Assembly: GCA_003952965.2 (NCBI GenBank)
Contig: CM025850.1
Coordinates: 5,878,125 to 5,942,124 of the forward strand
Length of the DNA stretch: 64,000 bases
From: Morella rubra
Lineage: Eukaryota > Streptophyta > Magnoliopsida > Fagales > Myricaceae
Direction of reading: 5' to 3'
Shown one piece after another: positions 57,162 to 64,000 of this stretch. Position 1 is the first letter of the stretch. Each line of letters opens with the position of its first letter. Made by a program: the position numbers and the translations under genes. Under the pieces are notes generated by a model. It made no database searches, was not told the DNA's origin, and worked only from the letters and a program-made list of their open reading frames with translations.

Positions 57162-60100
57162 TTATACAGGAACCACATCTTGATTATCATCTCCCGTCAG
57201 AATTAGACCTTCAATATAGGTGGGAAGGAGGCACTGGGTCCACTGACAGCCTGTTGAGACAGGCTCTGCTGGTGGAACAATCATAACCACATTTTCATGG
57301 CGTCGGACAATCCCCATCACACTTATAGTGTTCCCTTCTTTAATATACCTGATATGCAGCGAAATTTAGACAATTAAGTCTAAAAATGCATAAAATCTAG
57401 TCATCATGTTCTAAGATTATATGTATCAATGTATGTGCACCTGCAAATACCACACTAAGAAACATAGCACTCATAATTGACTCAAATAGAACAACTAGAT
57501 CCATACCCTTCTTTGAGGCGCATCAAACGGTCATCACTAGAAAGGCTGCGGTCAGCTAGCCACTGTAAAAAGCTTGGCGATAAGTCTCTGTTTTCCTTTG
57601 TTACATCAACTACCGTGCTTGGTTCGACAAAAGGCACTACCTTAGCCCCATACCCTGCTTTTACTAGAGCCCTTAACCCAGATTGTAAGTCTGATATGTA
57701 AAAATCAGCCACATATTTCTGTTCATCAGAAGAAACCACATTAACATTTAAACTTTAAGACTCAAACTAGTAGATGGAGCACATCAATAGAACTAGTTCG
57801 TGACTGACCTCTGAATATCTGGATCCCCACGAGAAACATCGGTGTTTAGGATTTGCAGATTTCCCATTCCCTCCTCTATATTCATACAATTCTGTGGAAA
57901 CATATACACACCTAGGCACCCTCTGATATGATGACTCCAAAGGAATACTGCCACACGTTACAACCTGCATGAAGACATAAAAAGTACACATCACTTCTCA
58001 TGAATATAACAAGAAAAAACCGAACTGAACACGGGAGAACCAATCATTTGTAGTTTTGAATTTGGCTTTTCTTTCTCTCTTTAAGAAAGACATAGAATCT
58101 AGCTGAATAATCAATCAGAAAATTTGCACAAGTATATCATTTAAAAATGTATAATAGCTGAAACTCCAAAAATCTGAAAAAAAGAAAAGAAAAGAGCAAT
58201 TCCAGAATCAGTTCAAATATAATGATGTAGCAGATGAAGTTAGAGATATATCACACCATTACGCACTGAAATACCAACCCCATTACCAAAATGTATTCCT
58301 AATATCAGGCAATGGAATACCTGGGAATCCTGAGAAAGTGGATACAGATGAAACAAGCTACTGGAGATAAAGCTTCCCAATCCTACAGTTCAGAAACTCC
58401 ATTGGACACGACTTTTTGGTTCCATTTACTTCTTTTCCATGCTCCAGGAATGATCCTCCAAACTAGGACTCCTAACTGGGCATTTCATACAACTTACTGT
58501 AATTCTTCCTCATGAACTTGAAACTTTAACTTCGTATTATAATCATTGCTAGTAGCAACCAACCTAGCTGCTTATTACGGGCTTAAAACCAGATTTACAG
58601 GTAGAGCTGAAATATTAATGTCTTTGATGCATTATTTCCTCCAATCTGTAATATGTGGGGCAACCAAATATTCAACATGAATATAATAGAGATTATCCTG
58701 AGTAAAAGCCAAGAGTTGACCATGGTATATGACTTGGGAAGTAAGGGGGAAAGAAAATGCATAGTTTAATGGTAGACCAGAGAGTGCAAGGAAGCTTGAT
58801 ATTCAACAAGTCTTCCACCCCATCCAACATAATTCAATGACTGAATTAGCTGGTCAACATTAAAAACAAAAGGAACCAAATTTCAAATGCATCTGCCTTA
58901 TGAGTTCGTTGGCATAGAGAAATGTAAAGGTTCATCTTGTAATCACTCTTGGGAGCCTTTCTAAGAAATGGAGGGTAAAGTGGTCCTTAAAGACATCCAA
59001 CTATTCCACCTGCACTGTAACCGTAACCCAACCTATGCGGAGTTCACAGTCACCTTGCAAAATTCTCTATCCTTGAACCCCCAAAGAAGCAAAATATGGG
59101 CCCTTGCAAATTCTAACTAGCACATGCAACCCATAAAGTATCCCTGATAGCTTTGCTTGGCGAACTCTATCGGCCACATAGATCCAAAACCTATTGTGAG
59201 TTTGCACCATGCAAGGCGCAGGAAAAGCATTGATATCTTGAAAACAAATTGCACCCCTTTGGCAGTTCAATTGGTATAGGAGCCACTCCGTTTCCTGTGC
59301 AATTTATAGAACCTCATTTGCTTTTCTGACAAGCCATAATATCATTCATTCTCTTGCGAATGAAAGTCAAAATTAATTAAATAGATAAGTAGATTATTAA
59401 GCCACGTATATCTGAAATGTCAATCTCAATGGAGCCTGCCTGGGTCAAAGGTGACTCGTGCGGATTCCAGATTCCAGTCCACATGTGTCATATGAGCCTT
59501 ACTAAAAGAAGGGACGGAAAATCCCTCTTAATTCAGTTTTTCTCTCATCTAAATAGGAATTAAAACATTACAAGTAAGATAATTGATATCTCATTCGTCT
59601 AAGTTTTAAAATCTTAAGATAATTGATAATTGATTATTATATATTAATGGCTTCAGATTATAACTCCAAATAACTAAAAAATTTCTAAGGCTAATCCACT
59701 TTCATTATCAAAGACAAGGCTGTAGATTTTCCATCCTTTTCTAGTCCATTAATAACATATCAATAGCCGGTGAAGACCGTGAGAGATATTGAGAAATTAC
59801 CCCCGTGACCTTGACGTACTGTCCATCAATAGCGCCCCTGAGCTCAGCATCAGGGTACCTCCTCACAAACCCTAGCAACCCTCTCCTCCTCCAGAGGAGG
59901 TTCCACGCGAAAACCATGACCACTGCCGGCACGACCACCCCTCCCACCGCCACCAGCACCACCGCCTTCTTCACCGCCACCAGAAGAAATGCCCCCACCA
60001 TCAACCCCATAGCCACCGCCACTATCAGCACCCACACAGCCGCCTTCGGTACTGCTATGGACCCCACCCCCCTCAGCTTCTCTCCCGCCAGGTTCGTCAC

Positions 60101-60529
60101 CGCCGACCCGTAGACCAACTTCCCGGTAGACTCCATGTTACCCGAGGACCGCCTACCAGTAGAGGATCCTAGGAGCGGGCCGGAGCCTATGGGACCCGAT
60201 GTGATGAGCCCCGTGGGCTGGAGCGGCATCTGGCCAGATGATTTCTTCGGGATCGGGCCGGAGTTGGACCCGGATCGGAGGGATCCGCTGTTGTGTTGAG
60301 AGGAGGAGGAGGTATTGCGGGATGACTTGATGGGTGGAGGGCCGTTGGATGAGGGATCGAGGACATGGATGTCAAACATTCTGCCGAGCTCCCCGGACTT
60401 CTTAACGTCACCGCCCGTGTACGGCATGGCGCGTGACGCCATTGTGGGCTGGCGCTCCTTGGCCTGCTCTGGCGGCCCTGACACGTAGAGTCCACTGCCG
60501 AGCTGGTGCGAAATTACTCGACCACTCAT
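57162..60529 (-). CDS. At1g16860-like membrane protein
   Basis: Four exons on the minus strand: 60529-59801, 57964-57809, 57718-57507, 57348-57162; 1284 bp, 427 aa, GT-AG introns with a large first intron (about 1.8 kb). The N-terminus MSGRVISHQLGSGLYVSG and the block MPYTGGDVKKSGELGRMFDI are characteristic of the plant At1g16860-type uncharacterised membrane proteins. A Ser/Gly-rich region follows, then two hydrophobic segments (about 163-186 and 189-213), FVRRYPDAELRGAIDGQYVK, a Cys-containing domain (VVTCGSIPLESS, RCFSWGSR) and a conserved tail (RLKEGYIKEGNTISVMG to VVPV). Function is unknown. It converges with IBR1. Its last exon and its first exon have each been copied separately nearby. 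Confidence 0.93.
57966..59800 (-). other. intron 1 of the At1g16860-like gene
   Basis: About 1.8 kb bounded by gt (59800-59799) and ag (57966-57965 complement). No nested gene seen. Its portion from 58439 upward is repeated at 62096. Confidence 0.85.
58439..60343. repeat. tandem duplication E, copy 1
   Basis: Near-identical to 62096-64000 at a constant offset of 3657. By eye I noted only isolated substitutions (for example actaggact against actagggct near 58476). Covers intron 1 and most of exon 1 of the At1g16860-like gene; the right end is not visible because copy 2 leaves the window. Confidence 0.93.
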
Positions 60530-60535
60530 TTCCCT

Positions 60536-60570
60536 GGAGTAATAGAGAGAGACAGAGAGAGAGAGACCAG
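60536..60570 (-). promoter_or_regulatory. GA-rich 5' leader of the At1g16860-like gene
   Basis: A run of gagagaga-type repeats (CT-rich on the coding strand) directly upstream of the start codon, a common feature of plant 5' leaders. Confidence 0.45.
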
Positions 60571-60579
60571 TGAGTGTTT

Positions 60580-62095
60580 TTGTTCAGTTGCTATGAAGTG
60601 AGAGTGTACGTGTAGGTAGAGGAGGTGAATGGTGGTGATGGTGGGAAGCCGTGGGGGATGAGGGCGAAATGGCGGAAATGGGACTTACCTTTTCTGATAA
60701 CGACGTGTGTATCCCTTGTCTTCAAATGGCGGAACAGTGTTTTTACCAAATCAGTTCACTCTCGAGGCTCATCAGTTTTTTTGATATTGATAAGTCATCG
60801 CGGTTTACCTTTTTGTCCATAATCCTCCTGAGCTATTATTTTCTTTTAATGGCAATAAATGAGGAAACTATCAAAACCCAGCTAAATATAATAACTCGCA
60901 TAATATAATATAATACATATCTTGTATTAATTATTTTAGCTGAATATTTAAACTTATACTACTGTGAACTTTATTTCTCTTATTCTTTTTAATCATTCTT
61001 TTTCCTATATGAAAGAGTTTGGATTTTTTGGTAAAAACAAAGAAAAGAGGAAAACAATCCATGAAAAGAAACTCGTTCAAACTTTTATATCCACTTGATT
61101 GGACTTGAATTTCCCCATATTTTTTTAAAAAGAGTACAAGATGTTTCAAAAGATTTTGATTGCCAATATTCGATTTTTAAAAAATAATTATTTCGGTAAA
61201 TCCTGATCATGCTAATAATCCACCTAGCATTACGAATTTTGACTCAAAACAGTTAAATAGGGTTCAATAAATAAGTATTTTTCTTTGTTTTTGATGAATT
61301 ACAATCAATTTTTTTTATAGGCATTTTTTTAAAGACCTAAAGAGTTACATAAAATCGAGAATAATAATTAATTAATTTTAATATATAGATTTAATGTAAT
61401 TCAAATTTGTCTCCCAAGACACCTCAGAAGGGAATATATTTATCTCAACTATTATTAGTAGTCTGAAATGCTCGAGTACTTATTATTCTCCTTTTTACTG
61501 GAAAGAAAGAAAAAACAAAAAAGAAATCTGACCCCCAAGCTTTTTGCTGTAGGTGAATAACAAACCGACAGCAACACAAGTAGGAATTGGATCCAAATTC
61601 AGAAAACAGTTATTCTCTTCCATCATCTGTCACGGTTGAAATAGCATCCCCCAATTGGTCCCATCCGGAGGTTGTCGTGGGACTAATGGAGCCCACGCTG
61701 TTGATCCGCTTACCAGACAATCTTCTTCGTTTTGTATTTATCCGCTATACATTGTAGACACAGTTTTCATCCTCCCTACTCCCTACTCTGCGCAACCGAT
61801 CTGGATCCCGCATATACATCCGACTGTTCGTGATTAAAATTCGGGTTAAATACCTGTTTCCATCTTCAATTTTTTTACCCCTTTTAATAAATCATCTTTT
61901 GATTTTTAAATTAATTATTAAAGTCTTTAATTTCATTTTTTTTATCAAAAAAATTATTCTCTTAAAATTTCATTCAAACTTAACTATTTAGCTGTTTTGT
62001 CTCAAAGATTGCAATGTGATATTGATTATTAGCATGATCCAGATTTACTGAAATAGTTTTTTTTTAAAAAAAAAAAAAAAACTGGATTGAATATT
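60580..62095. other. intergenic, no gene seen
   Basis: The promoter region of the At1g16860-like gene, then strongly AT-rich DNA. The stretch ends in T(9)A(16) at about 62056-62080, just before the duplication breakpoint at 62096. Confidence 0.65.
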
Positions 62096-64000
62096 ATGCT
62101 CCAGGAATGATCCTCCAAACTAGGGCTCCTAACTGGGCATTTCATACAACTTACTGTAATTCTTCCTCATGAACTTGAAACTTTAACTTCGTATTATAAT
62201 CATTGCTAGTAGCAACCAACCTAGCTGCTTATTACGGGCTTAAAACCAGATTTACAGGTAGAGCTGAAATATTAATGTCTTTGATGCATTATTTCCTCCA
62301 ATCTGTAATATGTGGGGCAACCAAATATTCAACATGAATATAATAGAGATTATCCTGAGTAAAAGCCAAGAGTTGACCATGGTATATGACTTGGGAAGTA
62401 AGGGGGAAAGAAAATGCATAGTTTAATGGTAGACCAGAGAGTGCAAGGAAGCTTGATATTCAACAAGTCTTCCACCCCATCCAACATAATTCAATGACTG
62501 AATTAGCTGGTCAACATTAAAAACAAAAGGAACCAAATTTCAAATGCATCTGCCTTATGAGTTCGTTGGCATAGAGAAATGTAAAGGTTCATCTTGTAAT
62601 CACTCTTGGGAGCCTTTCTAAGAAATGGAGGGTAAAGTGGTCCTTAAAGACATCCAACTATTCCACCTGCACTGTAACCGTAACCCAACCTATGCGGAGT
62701 TCACAGTCACCTTGCAAAATTCTCTATCCTTGAACCCCCAAAGAAGCAAAATATGGGCCCTTGCAAATTCTAACTAGCACATGCAACCCATAAAGTATCC
62801 CTGATAGCTTTGCTTGGCGAACTCTATCGGCCACATAGATCCAAAACCTATTGTGAGTTTGCACCATGCAAGGCGCAGGAAAAGCATTGATATCTTGAAA
62901 ACAAATTGCACCCCTTTGGCAGTTCAATTGGTATAGGAGCCACTCCGTTTCCTGTGCAATTTATAGAACCTCATTTGCTTTTCTGACAAGCCATAATATC
63001 ATTCATTCTCTTGCGAATGAAAGTCAAAATTAATTAAATAGATAAGTAGATTATTATGCCACGTATATCTGAAATGTCAATCTCAATGGAGCCTGCCTGG
63101 GTCAAAGGTGACTCGTGCGGATTCCAGATTCCAGTCCACATGTGTCATATGAGCCTTACTAAAAGAAGGGACGGAAAATCCCTCTTAATTCAGTTTTTCT
63201 CTCATCTAAATAGGAATTAAAACATTACAAGTAAGATAATTGATATCTCATTCGTCTAAGTTTTAAAATCTTAAGATAATTGATAATTGATTATTATATA
63301 TTAATGGCTTCAGATTATAACTCCAAATAACTAAAAAATTTCTAAGGCTAATCCACTTTCATTATCAAAGACAAGGCTGTAGATTTTCCATCCTTTTCTA
63401 GTCCATTAATAACATATCAATAGCCGGTGAAGACCGTGAGAGATATTGAGAAATTACCCCCGTGACCTTGACGTACTGTCCATCAATAGCGCCCCTGAGC
63501 TCAGCATCAGGGTACCTCCTCACAAACCCTAGCAACCCTCTCCTCCTCCAGAGGAGGTTCCACGCGAAAACCATGACCACTGCCGGCACGACCACCCCTC
63601 CCACCGCCACCAGCACCACCGCCTTCTTCACCGCCACCAGAAGAAATGCCCCCACCATCAACCCCATAGCCACCGCCACTATCAGCACCCACACAGCCGC
63701 CTTCGGTACTGCTATGGACCCCACCCCCCTCAGCTTCTCTCCCGCCAGGTTCGTCACCGCCGACCCGTAGACCAACTTCCCGGTAGACTCCATGTTACCC
63801 GAGGACCGCCTACCAGTAGAGGATCCTAGGAGCGGGCCGGAGCCTATGGGACCCGATGTGATGAGCCCCGTGGGCTGGAGCGGCATCTGGCCAGATGATT
63901 TCTTCGGGATCGGGCCGGAGTTGGACCCGGATCGGAGGGATCCGCTGTTGTGTTGAGAGGAGGAGGAGGTATTGCGGGATGACTTGATGGGTGGAGGGCC
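62096..64000. repeat. tandem duplication E, copy 2 (cut by the window end)
   Basis: Starts abruptly at atgctccagg, which in copy 1 (58439) is inside intron 1. Continues to the window edge. Confidence 0.93.
63458..64000 (-). pseudogene. second copy of exon 1 of the At1g16860-like gene, partial
   Basis: Codes the same exon-1 sequence, including the two hydrophobic segments and the KVTG end with an intact donor. The start codon lies beyond the window edge. Exons 2-4 are not present behind it: the copied intron is cut at 62096 and followed by unrelated AT-rich DNA. It could splice onto the exons of the first gene only by skipping the first gene's own exon 1. More likely it is a 5' fragment, perhaps with an active promoter. 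Confidence 0.75.

Noticed and set aside
59805-60113. Plus-strand open frame rich in Thr/Ala opposite exon 1 of the At1g16860-like gene
   Set aside because: Shadow of a GC-rich exon; low-complexity composition and no independent support.

Overview
This window is nuclear DNA from a flowering plant, most likely a eudicot. The evidence is AT-rich intergenic sequence, GT-AG introns, plant-specific families (type I non-specific lipid-transfer proteins, RIN4/NOI proteins, IBR1-type SDR, At1g16860-like membrane protein) and plant hAT, Mutator-like and LINE elements. I cannot name the species.

Region 1 (about 1-44,400) is a complex, repeatedly duplicated cluster. Its backbone is a family of small intronless lipid-transfer protein (nsLTP) genes, all on the minus strand. 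I count 19 nsLTP loci in about 41 kb. Five have an intact ORF with all eight cysteines (12304-12666, 21545-21898, 27030-27392, 37017-37379, 40600-40962). One has an intact ORF that lost a cysteine (4183-4566). Two are recent frameshift alleles (16978-17358, 30739-31101). The other eleven are relics in various stages of decay. By sequence I group them as alpha (4183, 27030), beta (12304, 30739, 37017, 40600), gamma (all pseudogenes), delta (16978, 21545, plus old relics), epsilon and zeta (pseudogenes). Three layers of segmental duplication are visible: 1771 to about 13,600 against 25,317 to about 32,030; about 16,500-20,300 against 21,000-25,306; and a four-fold unit [gamma pseudogene, beta LTP, spacer, RIN4-like gene] at about 11.2, 29.7, 35.2 and 39.8 kb. 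The RIN4-like gene, an immune-guardee family, is complete only in the last unit (43078-44379). It is truncated in the second unit, reduced to its first exon and part of its first intron in the third, and absent from the first.

Mobile elements can be read precisely here because duplicates preserve or suggest the empty sites. They are a 4.3-kb hAT element with a decayed RICESLEEPER-like transposase (6124-10459), a 1.1-kb Pack-MULE-like element that appears to carry a biotin-protein-ligase fragment (23353-24467), a 770-bp hAT-type MITE that splits a gamma pseudogene (35401-36170), and a short LINE/SINE tail (42042-42177).

Region 2 (about 45,600-54,620) is ordinary single-copy gene space. It holds a 16-exon EHD1-like endocytic GTPase gene (545 aa, with one GC-AG intron) and a 6-exon peroxisomal SDR gene matching IBR1 (254 aa, C-terminal SRL).

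Region 3 (about 54,620-64,000) holds an At1g16860-like membrane-protein gene on the minus strand (57162-60529), convergent with IBR1. The 3' junction between the two genes was tandemly duplicated (about 54.2-55.76 and 55.77-57.35 kb). The first exon plus part of intron 1 of the membrane-protein gene is repeated again, almost without change, at 62096-64000 and runs off the window.

The LTP cluster and the RIN4-like genes duplicated together, so the region looks like a fast birth-and-death locus of defence-associated genes. Coordinates of relics and duplication borders are by eye. No alignment or database search was run.
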